DNA of 64,000 nt. Origin: Dongia_B sp964406155 (lineage in GTDB: Bacteria; Pseudomonadota; Alphaproteobacteria; Dongiales; Dongiaceae). The stretch spans positions 1 through 64,000 of the forward strand of contig CAYOQR010000008.1 in the NCBI GenBank assembly GCA_964406155.1, read 5' to 3'. The position numbers were made by a program, and so were the translations under genes. The notes below the pieces were generated by a model, which worked only from the letters and a program-made list of their open reading frames with translations, did not search any database and had not been told where the DNA came from. Shown one piece after another: positions 34,284 through 43,528 of the stretch (within the stretch, counting starts at the first letter, position 1; the number at the start of each line of letters is the position of its first letter).

Positions 34284-35170
34284 CTATAAACCACAGCCAG
34301 CTCCGGGCTTTTCACGCGGTTGCCACCGAAGGCAGTTTTACCAAGGCTGCCAATATGTTGAACGTCACCCAGCCGACCCTTTCCGGACAGGTCAAAGGGC
34401 TGGAGGACCAGTTCGGTGTGCGACTGTTTGACAGACGCAAGCGCAAGATCGAACTGACCGATATCGGCCGGAACCTGTTCGACATCACCTTTCGCCTGTT
34501 CAGCCTGGAATTGGAGGCCGAACAGGTGCTGACCGCCGCTCGCGGATTGAAGCGCGGCCACCTCCGGGTCGGAGCGGATGCGCCCTACCATTCCGTGCCA
34601 TTCCTGGCGGCATTCCACCGGCGCTATCCCAGCCTGCGCCTCTCCATGTCGATCGGCAATTCGGAGAAACTGCTGTCCGATCTCCTGGACCAGCGCTGCG
34701 ACGTGGCGATCGCCGCCAATGTGCCAGGCGATTCCCGCATCTTCAGCCTGCCCTTCCGCCAGGATTACCTGATCGCTTTCGTCGATCGCGCCCATCCCTG
34801 GGCCAGCCGCAAGCAGATCGCCCTCGAGGATCTTGCCGGCAAGCGGCTGGTCCTGCGGGAAACCTCCTCCACCACACGCCGCACCTTCGAATCCGCCATC
34901 GCCGCCGCCAGCATCGAGGTCGGTGAGGTATTGGAAATCGGCAGCCGTGAAGCGATTCGCGAGGCGGTGGCCGCCGGGCTCGGCATCGGCATCGTTGCCC
35001 ATTCCGAATTCGGCGACGACGTCCGGCTCAAGGCCATCGAGTTTTCCGGCGAGCGCATGCAATCGATCGAATATGTCGCTTGCCTCAACGACCGCAGGGC
35101 GACACCCCTGGTCAAGGCCTTCCTCGATATCGTGCGGGACAGCCTGACCGACGGGAAACCCGGCCGCTGA
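34277..35170 (+). CDS. LysR-family regulator of the phosphonate operon
   Basis: A 297-residue regulator. The N-terminal winged HTH has FHAVATEGSFTKAANMLNVTQPTLSGQVKGLE; residues about 95-290 are the periplasmic-binding-protein-like effector domain. It is divergently oriented from phnW, about 130 nt apart, as many LysR regulators are from their targets. Aminoethylphosphonate or a derivative is the expected effector (inference). Confidence 0.88.
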   Translation: MTPINHSQLRAFHAVATEGSFTKAANMLNVTQPTLSGQVKGLEDQFGVRLFDRRKRKIELTDIGRNLFDITFRLFSLELEAEQVLTAARGLKRGHLRVGADAPYHSVPFLAAFHRRYPSLRLSMSIGNSEKLLSDLLDQRCDVAIAANVPGDSRIFSLPFRQDYLIAFVDRAHPWASRKQIALEDLAGKRLVLRETSSTTRRTFESAIAAASIEVGEVLEIGSREAIREAVAAGLGIGIVAHSEFGDDVRLKAIEFSGERMQSIEYVACLNDRRATPLVKAFLDIVRDSLTDGKPGR

Positions 35171-35258
35171 CCCTCATCATTCACCCCAGCCATTGACCAA
35201 AGTGACCGAGATGATGGACAAATCCGCAGGACGGGGACAGTTACGGAAGGAAAGCGCC

Positions 35259-35765
35259 ATGCGCCGGTTCATGATTGCCCCCCTTGCTTTCGCCGCCATT
35301 CTGGGCGTCAGCACCCTGGCCCCGGCCTTTGCCGACGACAGCGGCTGGGAGCGCATCGATAAAGGGGGCGTCAAATCCGGCAGCGTCGCGGCCGGGATCG
35401 GGGATTTGTTGGCCGTCGCCTGCCCGGCCTCGACGCCTCAGGCACAGCCCCGGCTGATCGTGCGTATCCTCGCCTTGCAGAACGGCTATTACGACGGCAA
35501 GACCCAATACAATCTGCGCCTGGTGATCAACGACTACCGCCAGGATTTCGCCATGGCGGCCAAGGACGGCACCTTCGTTTTCGAAGCGGCCGATTTCAAT
35601 CAGCGCCTGCAGTTGCAGGACTTCGTGCAACATATGATCGCGGCGGCGGCGGCCGGCGTCGACCAGATGCAATTGGCCTTCTCGAGCCTCGGCTGGCGCG
35701 GGCAGATGCCGCTGGCTGGTGCCGACAAAGTGCTCGACGGCGTACTCGACGGTTGCGGCCAATAG
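35259..35765 (+). CDS. Secreted protein of unknown function
   Basis: A 168-residue protein with a clear signal peptide (MRRFMIAPLAFAAILGV, cleaved after about AFA). GGAAGGAAAG precedes the ATG at 35259, which I choose over the longer 35193 frame. The mature part is about 145 residues with no recognised motif. It follows the LysR gene and ends 10 nt before the convergent MoaD-like gene. Confidence 0.7.
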   Translation: MRRFMIAPLAFAAILGVSTLAPAFADDSGWERIDKGGVKSGSVAAGIGDLLAVACPASTPQAQPRLIVRILALQNGYYDGKTQYNLRLVINDYRQDFAMAAKDGTFVFEAADFNQRLQLQDFVQHMIAAAAAGVDQMQLAFSSLGWRGQMPLAGADKVLDGVLDGCGQ

Positions 35766-35774
35766 GCGCCGCTC

Positions 35775-36071
35775 TCAACCGCCGCTGATCGCCGTCAGAA
35801 TGATCACCTCGGCCCCCGGCACGAGTGGCGTCTCCAGTGTGGCGCGCTCACCCGCGACGAAGACGTTGATGTGACGCCGGATGCGCGGCGTTGAATCGCA
35901 GATCCGGTCGCGCATCCCCGGCCAGCGGGCATCCAAGGCATCAATGGCCTCTCGAACGGTCGCCGCCGTCACGTTGACCTCGCGGACCGAGCTGGGAAAG
36001 AGCCGCACCAGGATCGCCGGCAACAGCACCACGACCGGCGGTGCGGCGATGACAGAGCCGGTTTCCGCCAT
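35775..36071 (-). CDS. MoaD/ThiS-type ubiquitin-like protein
   Basis: A 98-residue beta-grasp protein ending in the Gly-Gly needed for C-terminal adenylation or thiocarboxylation. PAILVRLF and the TVREAIDALDARWPGMRDRI segment fit the fold. Members carry sulfur to cofactors. It is 24 nt after the BNR-repeat gene, its likely operon partner. No MoaE or ThiG gene is nearby. Confidence 0.8.
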   Translation of the reverse strand: MAETGSVIAAPPVVVLLPAILVRLFPSSVREVNVTAATVREAIDALDARWPGMRDRICDSTPRIRRHINVFVAGERATLETPLVPGAEVIILTAISGG

Positions 36072-36094
36072 CCCGTACTCCCTTCTCCCGCCGC

Positions 36095-37177
36095 TCAGGC
36101 TTCCGCAACCAGCGTTTCGACGGAGTAGATCGGCGGCAAGTGCTGAGCGACACAGCGCCAGTCGTCGCCTTCATCCGCGCTGGCAAACAGCGTGCCGGTA
36201 TTCGTGCCGAAATAGATGCCGGCCGGCGCCAGGCGGTCCGTGGCCATCGCCTGACGCAGAACACCGAAGAACGTATTTTCCTGCGGCAATCCCCGGCGCA
36301 AGGCCTCCCAAGTCCCGCCGCCATCCCGTGTCCGCCAGACCGCGGCCTTGGCCTCGGGCACGTAGCGGCCGGCGACATCGCCGTTGAGCGGCAGGAGATA
36401 CAATGTCGCCGGGTCCCGGGGATGGGTCGCCGCCGGGAAGCCGAAAGAGGACGGCAAGCCCGTTTCAATGCTGAGCCATCGCCGGCCGCCGTCCTCGCTG
36501 CGATACATGCCGCAGTGGTTTTGCTGATACAGCCGGTCGGGCATGCCGGGCGCCATGACGACGCAATGCACGCATTGCCCATATTCCGGATAACGCTGCT
36601 CCTCGGGCATGAAATCCGCCCGCGTCCCGGAATTGCGCGGCTCCCAGGTTTCCCCGCCATCTGCCGTATGAAACACCCCGGCGGCGGAGATTCCGACCCA
36701 GATCTGCCGCGCATCTGTCGGATGGGGGATGAGCGAATGCAGGATCAACCCACCACCACCTGCCTGCCAATGCGGCCGTGAGGAATGGGCCCGCAATCCC
36801 GCGACATGCTGCCAGGACTGGCCGTCATCCTCGCTGCGGAACAAACCCGCCGGCTCGACCCCGGCATAAAGACAACCCTCCCCCCGGGCGATGCTCCAGA
36901 CGGATTTGATCGGCTCCTCTCCACCGGGATAAGCGAGCCCTTCGCTTGAATGCGTCCAGGTTTTGCCGAGATCGGTCGATTTCCAGATCGCCGGACCGAA
37001 CCATTCGTTGCCGCCGCCGGCATAGATCGTGCCGGTCGCCGGATCGGCGATGACATGGTTCATCGGCCAGGTCTCGCAGAACGGGCCGCGGAGCTCCCAG
37101 CCTCTACGCTTGCTATCGCTTTCGAGGATGAAGGCACCCTTTTTGGTGCCGACAAGGATCAGGACTTTCTGCGCCAT
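36095..37177 (-). CDS. BNR/sialidase-like beta-propeller protein
   Basis: A 360-residue protein with repeats such as WKSTDLGKTWTHSS, FRSEDDGQSWQHVAG, FHTADGGETWE, YRSEDGGRRW and WRTRDGGGTWEAL. These Asp-box (SxDxGxTW) repeats fold as a beta-propeller. No signal peptide is seen. GGGAGG stands 7 nt upstream of the ATG at 37177, deciding against 37192. It is commonly linked to the MoaD-like gene that follows; function unknown. Confidence 0.82.
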   Translation of the reverse strand: MAQKVLILVGTKKGAFILESDSKRRGWELRGPFCETWPMNHVIADPATGTIYAGGGNEWFGPAIWKSTDLGKTWTHSSEGLAYPGGEEPIKSVWSIARGEGCLYAGVEPAGLFRSEDDGQSWQHVAGLRAHSSRPHWQAGGGGLILHSLIPHPTDARQIWVGISAAGVFHTADGGETWEPRNSGTRADFMPEEQRYPEYGQCVHCVVMAPGMPDRLYQQNHCGMYRSEDGGRRWLSIETGLPSSFGFPAATHPRDPATLYLLPLNGDVAGRYVPEAKAAVWRTRDGGGTWEALRRGLPQENTFFGVLRQAMATDRLAPAGIYFGTNTGTLFASADEGDDWRCVAQHLPPIYSVETLVAEA

Positions 37178-37353
37178 TCGGGGGCCTCCCATAGCCTGCC
37201 AAATCGGTCATCGGCGGGATCATATCGCAACACGACATCCTCCCGCTCAGAAGTCAGCGGATATATGTTGATATCAACATAATATGGATCTGTCAAACCG
37301 ACCGATCGAGAGGCGAAAGCCAGAGCCGGATTCAATAATTGAGAGGGCGATGG

Positions 37354-38997
37354 TCAGCTATCAGCGCGCAGGCGTGACGGGCTCAACTCGCCGGCGGCTT
37401 CGAGGATCGGCTGGGCAACCAAAGCGAGATGGCTGTTGATGCGCTTGAGATCACGCAGAATGTCGAGATGCATGCCACTGGTGGCGATGCTTTCGATCCG
37501 GCCGCTGCGCAGCCGCTCCAGATGATTTTCCGCCGCCGTCTTTTCCAATTCACGGAAGATCTGCTTTTCCTCGAACAAGCGGCGCGCCATGTCGAGGTCG
37601 CTCGACATGAAGACATTCATCGCAAGCTCCAGATTGTCGTTCAGGCGCCGGTGAATCGCTTCAAGTTCCTGTGCCCCTTCCTGCGAGAACTTCAGCCCGT
37701 ATTTCACCTTTTTCGCGGCCAGTTCCATCAGGCCCTTATCGAGAATGTCGCCGATATGCTCGAGATTGGTGATGAAGGAGATGAGGTCGATGACCCGGCG
37801 CTGGTCTCGTTCGTTCATCGCATCGCGGGCGATCCGGGTGAGGTAGAGCTTGACCGCTTCGTTCAGGCGGTCGATGTGGTTGTCGAGCTCGCTGACGCTC
37901 TTGATCATCTTGCGATCGTCGCTGCGGAAAACCTCCAGCGACATCTTCAGCATCTGCCCCAACAGATCGCCCATCCGCAGGGCTTCACGTGCCGCACCGG
38001 CCAGCGCATCCGGCGGCGATTCCAGGCTGTTCTCGTTGAGATAACGCGGCTTCGACGGATCGTCGGGCCGCGTCTGCTCCGGCAGCAACCGCGTCATCAA
38101 CCGCGATACCGGCCCGATCAGCCAGATGCCGCAAACCGCCATCACCAGATTGAAGACCACATGGAAATTCAGCGCCTGCCGCAGGCCATCCGGTTGAAAG
38201 GCCTCGAGATAAGGCTGCACGAAGGGAATCAGCGGCAAGGCAATGATGACCGAGGTCAGCCGGAAGGTCATGTTGCCGAAAGGCACACGCCGGGCTTCCG
38301 GCGGCTGCGACCAGTTGGCCATGATCGGCATGATATCCGAGCCGAGATTGGCACCCAGCACAAGGGCAAGACCGAGATTGATCGGGACCAGCCCCGCCGT
38401 GATGAAGGACGCCGTCAGCAACACGACGGCAAGGCTCGAGGTCGAGAGTACGGTCAGCAACGCCCCCAAAGCCACGCCGAAGACCGGCGCGCTTTGCATC
38501 GTCTGCATGATTTCCGGCAATAGCTGCGCCTGGCGCAGCGGCTCCGCCGCCTCGGTCAGCAATCGCAGGCCGAGCAAGGCGATGCCAAGACCGACGATGG
38601 CGCGGCCGCTATCCTTGAGCTGCGTGTTCTGCAGCTTGTTGAACATGATCCAACCGATCAGGATGCAGAGCGGCGACAGCCATTGCAGCGGCAGTGAATA
38701 AGCCTGGGCGACGACGCTGGTGCCGATATCCGCCCCCAGCATGATGGCGAGAGCCGCCGAGGTACTGAACAGGCCGCGCGACGCGAAGGAGGAACACAGC
38801 AGGCCAGTGGCACTGCTCGATTGCAGCAGCAGGGCGACAAAGAGCCCCGTCCCCATCGCGCTGAAGCGGTTGGTGATGGCATTGCTCAGGAAATGACGCA
38901 ACTGGCTGCCGTAAGCGCGCAGGATACCCGTGCGCACCATCCGCAACCCCCAAAGCAGCAGCGCGGCGGCGCCGAAAATATGGAGCAGAAACGTCAT
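37354..38997 (-). CDS. Na/Pi cotransporter family protein with PhoU-like tail
   Basis: A 547-residue protein. Roughly the first 310 residues contain the two QSSSAT-type inverted repeats (LLQSSSATG, LSTSSLAVV) of Na/Pi-II transporters with about eight helices. Residues 345-540 are a PhoU-like helical domain (LDNHIDRLNEAVKLYLTR and LINLEHIGDILDKG patterns). Phosphate transport, in either direction, is expected. The start at 38997 has GAGG upstream. A Pho-box-like sequence lies about 100 nt upstream. Confidence 0.85.
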   Translation of the reverse strand: MTFLLHIFGAAALLLWGLRMVRTGILRAYGSQLRHFLSNAITNRFSAMGTGLFVALLLQSSSATGLLCSSFASRGLFSTSAALAIMLGADIGTSVVAQAYSLPLQWLSPLCILIGWIMFNKLQNTQLKDSGRAIVGLGIALLGLRLLTEAAEPLRQAQLLPEIMQTMQSAPVFGVALGALLTVLSTSSLAVVLLTASFITAGLVPINLGLALVLGANLGSDIMPIMANWSQPPEARRVPFGNMTFRLTSVIIALPLIPFVQPYLEAFQPDGLRQALNFHVVFNLVMAVCGIWLIGPVSRLMTRLLPEQTRPDDPSKPRYLNENSLESPPDALAGAAREALRMGDLLGQMLKMSLEVFRSDDRKMIKSVSELDNHIDRLNEAVKLYLTRIARDAMNERDQRRVIDLISFITNLEHIGDILDKGLMELAAKKVKYGLKFSQEGAQELEAIHRRLNDNLELAMNVFMSSDLDMARRLFEEKQIFRELEKTAAENHLERLRSGRIESIATSGMHLDILRDLKRINSHLALVAQPILEAAGELSPSRLRADS

Positions 38998-39094
38998 TCC
39001 AACCTCGAGAATCGGTATTCGGCGGGAGCGCCGCACCGGCGGTCACGGCGCGCCAATCGCGGCTTGCCGTGCTGGATGCCAGGACACACCATCC

Positions 39095-39112
39095 ATGTCA
39101 TAAAATTGTAAC
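39095..39112 (+). promoter_or_regulatory. Pho-box-like sequence upstream of the Na/Pi transporter
   Basis: ATGTCATAAAATTGTAAC matches the E. coli Pho-box consensus at 16 of 18 positions by eye. It is oriented away from the transporter gene (minus strand), which weakens the case. Confidence 0.4.
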
Positions 39113-39249
39113 ATATCGGAGGCGAGTCGGCACATACCATCGTCTTCGCGCCATTAGAATGGTCGGCTGTGTCGTTTTTGGGGCAAGAAAGCCGGGTACG
39201 ACAGCGCGACGCTACCGCCCCCCTTTCCGCCCTCCCCGTTCCTACCGGC

Positions 39250-40992
39250 TTACTTCTGGCGCCAGGCCTGGCTGCGCCGGTTCAGCCCGCGTGCCAGCAG
39301 CGCCTGCAACCCACGCACGACGGCCGAGGTGGCGACGATCGTCATCCCCATCGCGCAGGCTTGGGCGGTATTGCCGGCATCGTCGGTGTTCAGGGCGGCG
39401 ATCGACATCAGCTTGGTATCGCTGGAATAGAGGAAGATCACCGCCGAGACCGTCGTCATCGCATTGACGAAGTAATAGATGCCGATATCGAGGATGGCCG
39501 GCAGGCAGACCGGCACGGTTACGCGCCAGAAGGTCTTGTAGAACGGCACCTTGAGCGACGCGGAGACCGCCTCGAACTCGGCATCCACCTGCTTCAGGGC
39601 CGTGACGGCGGTCAGATGGCAGACGGTGTAGAAGTGGGCGATCGTGTTCACCACCAGGATGGTCATGGTGGTGTAGATGACGTTCAGCGGATTGTTCGGC
39701 GCATTGAAGAAAAAGATATAAGCGAGGCCGAACACGACACCCGGCACCGCCAGCGGCACCATGGCGCAGAAATGGATCAGGCTGCGGCCCCAGCGGAAGC
39801 CGTTGCTCTTCTCCACCAGATAAGCGCTGGTGAAGACGACGGTCGTGCCGATGACCGCGACCAGCGCCGCCAGTTGCAGGCTGTTGAGATAGTCGCCCCA
39901 GCCGCCGGTGCCGAGCGCGCCGAAATTATATTTGGAGAGCGTCAGCGTCAGGTTATAGGGCCAGAACTTGATCAAGCTGCCGAAGGCCGCCATGCCGAGG
40001 ATGGTCAGCAGGAAGACCGAAACCAGGACGCAGAGCAGGAAGCACAGGCTATCGGCGAGGCGCCGAGGCTTCGGTGTCAGGGGAACCGCCCGGGCCGTCA
40101 GCAGGGCGACCTGCTTCTTCTGCACCAGCCGATCAACCGCGAAAGAGGCGATCGCCGGCAGCATCAGCAGCAGGCCCACCACAGCGCCCATCTGGAAATT
40201 GAACTGGCCGATCACCTGTTTGTAGACGTCGGTCGCCATCACGTTGTATTCGCCGCCGATCACCTTCGGCACACCGAAATCGGTGAAGACCAGGGTGAAG
40301 ACGACGAAGGCTGCACTGATCAGGCCATAGCGGCAGCCCGGCAGGGTGACGGAGAAAAAGGTCTTCCAGGGCCGCGCCCGCAGGGCATCGGCCGCCTCAT
40401 AGAGGCGCTGATCGGCAGTCGACAGCGCCGTGACGATGATCATCACCGCATGGGGAAAGGCGAAGAACACTTCGCCGATGATGATGCCGATCGGCCCATA
40501 AATAGTGTTGCCGAACAGCAGTCCCTTCAAGACACCCTGATTGCCGAAGAGATAGACCAGTGCAAGACCTGGCAGCAGCGAGGGCGCCAGCAGCGGAATG
40601 AGGGCGATCGCCTTGAAGAGCCCCCGCCCCGGCATGCAGCTTCGCGTCAGGGCATAGGCATAGCCAAAAGCCAAGGACAAGGTCAGCACCGTCGCGGTCA
40701 CGGCGATGAAGACCGTGTTCCCCAGGGATTGCGTCAGGGCCGGATCCTGGAAATAGATCTGGAAATTGGCGAGGCCGATGAACTTCCCATCGGCATCCTC
40801 CACCGATTTCTTCAGCAGCGCGTAAAGCGGCAGGATCACCGTGATCAGAAAAAAGGCGGCGACCACAACCAGGCAGCCGCGCATGATCAGGTCTTCGCGG
40901 CTCGCTTTGGGCCGGATCACCGGCGGTTGCTGATCGAAGCTTCGTTCCGTGGCGGCAGCCCTGCCGGGTGCGGTCATCGTTATCTCGGCCAT
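39250..40992 (-). CDS. Aminoethylphosphonate-type ABC transporter permease (fused)
   Basis: A 580-residue permease with two six-helix halves, each with a BPD-type EAA loop (DALRARPWKTFFSVTLPG and ASLKVPFYKTFWRVTVPV). The two halves correspond to the usually separate PhnU and PhnV. Start at 40992 follows the ATPase gene by 13 nt. It serves the ATPase and binding protein of the same operon. Confidence 0.88.
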   Translation of the reverse strand: MAEITMTAPGRAAATERSFDQQPPVIRPKASREDLIMRGCLVVVAAFFLITVILPLYALLKKSVEDADGKFIGLANFQIYFQDPALTQSLGNTVFIAVTATVLTLSLAFGYAYALTRSCMPGRGLFKAIALIPLLAPSLLPGLALVYLFGNQGVLKGLLFGNTIYGPIGIIIGEVFFAFPHAVMIIVTALSTADQRLYEAADALRARPWKTFFSVTLPGCRYGLISAAFVVFTLVFTDFGVPKVIGGEYNVMATDVYKQVIGQFNFQMGAVVGLLLMLPAIASFAVDRLVQKKQVALLTARAVPLTPKPRRLADSLCFLLCVLVSVFLLTILGMAAFGSLIKFWPYNLTLTLSKYNFGALGTGGWGDYLNSLQLAALVAVIGTTVVFTSAYLVEKSNGFRWGRSLIHFCAMVPLAVPGVVFGLAYIFFFNAPNNPLNVIYTTMTILVVNTIAHFYTVCHLTAVTALKQVDAEFEAVSASLKVPFYKTFWRVTVPVCLPAILDIGIYYFVNAMTTVSAVIFLYSSDTKLMSIAALNTDDAGNTAQACAMGMTIVATSAVVRGLQALLARGLNRRSQAWRQK

Positions 40993-41005
40993 GGCGCGTC
41001 CACTT

Positions 41006-42112
41006 TCAGCTATGCGCGGTTTCAACGTCGAACACGCGCAGCCGATCCTGCGGCAACGCCACCTGCAGGCTGCGACCGGGCACCAGATCGAGATCGCGCA
41101 TCGCATTGATGGAGAAATCAGCCTGGAAGCGGATGCTCTCATCCTGCAATGCCGCCAATTGCGCCCGGCAGAACGAGCCGAGGAACTCCAGTTCCTCGAT
41201 CCGCGCCTCGAACACGTTGGCCTGGTTGGGCTGGATGCCGCGAACCTGGACGTCTTCGGGACGCAGGCAGATCCGGACCGTGCCGCCGGTGGGGCGCGGG
41301 GCGCCGCCATTGACGACATCGATGCCGATCGCGCCGATCTGCAGGCGGTCGACCTCCTGCACGGCGGCGGTGAAGAAATTCATCTGCCCGACGAAGGAGG
41401 CGACGAAAGGCGTGGCAGGCCGACGATAGATCTCCTGCGGCGTGCCGATCTGCTCGATCACACCGTGATTCATGACGACGATGCGGTCGGCGATGGCCAA
41501 AGCTTCTTCCTGGTCGTGGGTGACCATGATCGTCGTCACGCCGAGACGGCGCTGCAGATATTTAAGCTCAGCCCGCAGATGCATGCGGACCCGCGCATCC
41601 AGGGCCGAAAGCGGTTCGTCGAGCAGCAGCAGGCCGGGCGACATGGCAATGGCCCGCGCCAGGGCGACACGCTGCTGCTGGCCGCCGGAAAGCTGGGTCG
41701 GATATTTGCGGTCCTGCCCCTCGAGGCCGACCATGGCCAGCAATTCGGCCACACGGCTCTGAATCTCGGACTTGCGCTTGCCGGTATTGACCAGCCCATA
41801 GCCGACATTCTCCCCGACGGTCAGGTTGGGGAACAGGGCATATGACTGGAAGACGATGCCGAAATCCCGCTTCGACGGCGGCAAAGCGGAGATATCCCGG
41901 CCAGCCTGTTCGATCGTGCCGCTGCTCTGAATATCGAGGCCGGCAATCGCCCGCAGCAAGGTGGTCTTGCCGCAACCCGACGGTCCCAGGAAGCAGACGA
42001 ACTCGCCCTCATAGATATCGAGCGAAATGGATTTCAGCGCATGGAAAGCGCCGAACGATTTACTGACCCGATCAATTTTCAGATAGGGCTTACGCGCAAT
42101 GGGATCCGTCAT
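41006..42112 (-). CDS. Aminoethylphosphonate-type ABC transporter ATPase
   Basis: A 368-residue ATPase: Walker A GPSGCGKTT, signature LSGGQQQRVALAR, Walker B LLLLDEPLSALD, and a C-terminal TOBE-like region of about 110 residues. It belongs to the spermidine/iron/phosphonate (PotA-like) group. The start at 42112 has GGAAGAGG upstream; 42142 is an alternative. It is expected to drive import of 2-aminoethylphosphonate. Confidence 0.88.
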   Translation of the reverse strand: MTDPIARKPYLKIDRVSKSFGAFHALKSISLDIYEGEFVCFLGPSGCGKTTLLRAIAGLDIQSSGTIEQAGRDISALPPSKRDFGIVFQSYALFPNLTVGENVGYGLVNTGKRKSEIQSRVAELLAMVGLEGQDRKYPTQLSGGQQQRVALARAIAMSPGLLLLDEPLSALDARVRMHLRAELKYLQRRLGVTTIMVTHDQEEALAIADRIVVMNHGVIEQIGTPQEIYRRPATPFVASFVGQMNFFTAAVQEVDRLQIGAIGIDVVNGGAPRPTGGTVRICLRPEDVQVRGIQPNQANVFEARIEELEFLGSFCRAQLAALQDESIRFQADFSINAMRDLDLVPGRSLQVALPQDRLRVFDVETAHS

Positions 42113-42217
42113 GGCACGCCTCTTCCGGCAGGCAAATGTCAAAAGCCGGAACAGGCCGCGGCCGATGGAGCTGAACGCTCAAGGCCGCAACCCATTCCTT
42201 CGGTTACATCCGGACGC

Positions 42218-43270
42218 TTATTTCGGCGCGTCCTTGGAACCGTAGCGCTTCTGCCATTCGTCCAGGATCGCCTGGCGATGGGCAGCAGCCCAATAGAAGT
42301 CGTTCTTGATCAACTTCGAGGCTTCGTCGGCCGGATAATTCTCCGGCACCTTGGCCTGGACGTCCTGACGCGCCAACACCTGATAAGATTCATTATACAT
42401 CTTGTTGGCGTCGGCACTGGCGGCGAAATCGGCAAGCTTCTTGGCCGCTTCCTCGTTCTTCGTGCCCTTCATGATGCCGGTCGCTTCCATATCCCAGCCG
42501 ATACCTTCCTTCGGCAGGATGACCTCGACCGGCGCGCCCTGGTTCTTCAACTGGACGCCGGGATAGGCGAAGGAAATGCCGACCACATATTCACCGGCGG
42601 CAGTAGCCTTACAAGGCTTCGAACCGGAATGCAGGTAGGTGGCGATGTTCTGGTGCAGCTTGTCCATGTAGTCCCAGCCGCCCTTCTCCCCCATCATCTG
42701 CAGCCAAGCCGCGACATCCAGGAAGCCCGTGCCCGAGGAACCCGGATTGGGCATGGCGATATGGCCCTTATATTCCGGCTTCAGGAGATCGGCCCAGGAT
42801 TCCGGTTTGGTGATGCCGGCCTTCTGCGCTTCGACGGTATTGAAGCAGAGGGCGCCGGCCCAGGCATCCATGCCGACCCAGGTCGGCTTGTCGCTGCGGG
42901 TATCCTTGAATTCCTGCTTGATCGTCTCATAGCCCTGCGGCTTGTAGCCTTCGAGCATGCCCTGCTTATCGAGCAGCATCAGACTGGTCGCCGCCAGGCC
43001 CCAGACCACATCCGCCTGACGGTTGTCCTTTTCCGCCAGGAGACGCGCCGTGATGACCCCGGTCGAATCGCGCTGCCATTCGATGGTGATGCCGGGATTG
43101 GCCTTCTCGAAGGCCGCCTTGTAAACCGGGAGCTGTTCCTCCTCGAGCGCCGTATAGACCTTCAGAACTGTATTTGCTTCCGCCACAGCGCTCCACACGG
43201 TCAAGGCCGCGATAACGCCGAAGCTCACACCGGCGAACCGGCGGAGAGACTGGTTAATAGATGTCGACAT
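42218..43270 (-). CDS. 2-aminoethylphosphonate-type periplasmic binding protein
   Basis: A 350-residue extracellular binding protein of the iron/spermidine/aminoethylphosphonate class. The signal peptide ends near VAEA (residue 32). LKVYTALEEEQLPVYKAAFEKA and WQRDSTGVITARLLAEKDN match the PhnS/AepX group as I remember it. It is first in the transporter operon, preceded by a Pho-box candidate. Ligand assignment is by family and by the phn genes 8 kb away. Confidence 0.85.
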   Translation of the reverse strand: MSTSINQSLRRFAGVSFGVIAALTVWSAVAEANTVLKVYTALEEEQLPVYKAAFEKANPGITIEWQRDSTGVITARLLAEKDNRQADVVWGLAATSLMLLDKQGMLEGYKPQGYETIKQEFKDTRSDKPTWVGMDAWAGALCFNTVEAQKAGITKPESWADLLKPEYKGHIAMPNPGSSGTGFLDVAAWLQMMGEKGGWDYMDKLHQNIATYLHSGSKPCKATAAGEYVVGISFAYPGVQLKNQGAPVEVILPKEGIGWDMEATGIMKGTKNEEAAKKLADFAASADANKMYNESYQVLARQDVQAKVPENYPADEASKLIKNDFYWAAAHRQAILDEWQKRYGSKDAPK

Positions 43271-43333
43271 ATGAGTTTGTCCTCCACTTGAGAATGGTGC
43301 CTTGCCGAACGGGCCCTAACCTCATCACAGACC

Positions 43334-43373
43334 GGGACAGTTCGATGACACTTCTGTTGTCAGTTCATGACAT
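43334..43373 (-). promoter_or_regulatory. Tandem Pho-box candidate upstream of the phosphonate transporter
   Basis: Read on the minus strand, GTGTCATCGAACTGTCCC (43351 to 43334) has two 7-bp units on an 11-bp period, with 12 of 14 unit positions matching CTGTCAT/CTGTMAY. A further ATGTCAT begins at 43373, exactly 22 bp upstream. It points towards the binding-protein gene about 65 nt downstream. Confidence 0.6.
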
Positions 43374-43397
43374 CATCATATTTCACCATATTGCCAT

Positions 43398-43445
43398 ATT
43401 TTGCAACATCACAATTCGAAAAGCGGCTATATAATGTCGCAAAAT
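43398..43445. repeat. Interrupted inverted repeat in the transporter upstream region
   Basis: ATTTTGCAACAT (43398-43409) pairs with ATGTCGCAAAAT (43434-43445) with one mismatch. It may be a second regulator site. The surrounding stretch to 43528 holds no convincing gene. Confidence 0.45.
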
Positions 43446-43528
43446 GGACATATGGTCGTTTATTGGCAAAGACTGGCATGACGTGGCGCGGGCGCGCCGG
43501 ACGGGGGCAAATCAGCAACCCGAAAAGC

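Noticed and set aside
39169..41109. 646-residue open frame antisense to the permease gene
   Set aside because: The opposite strand clearly encodes a two-half ABC permease.
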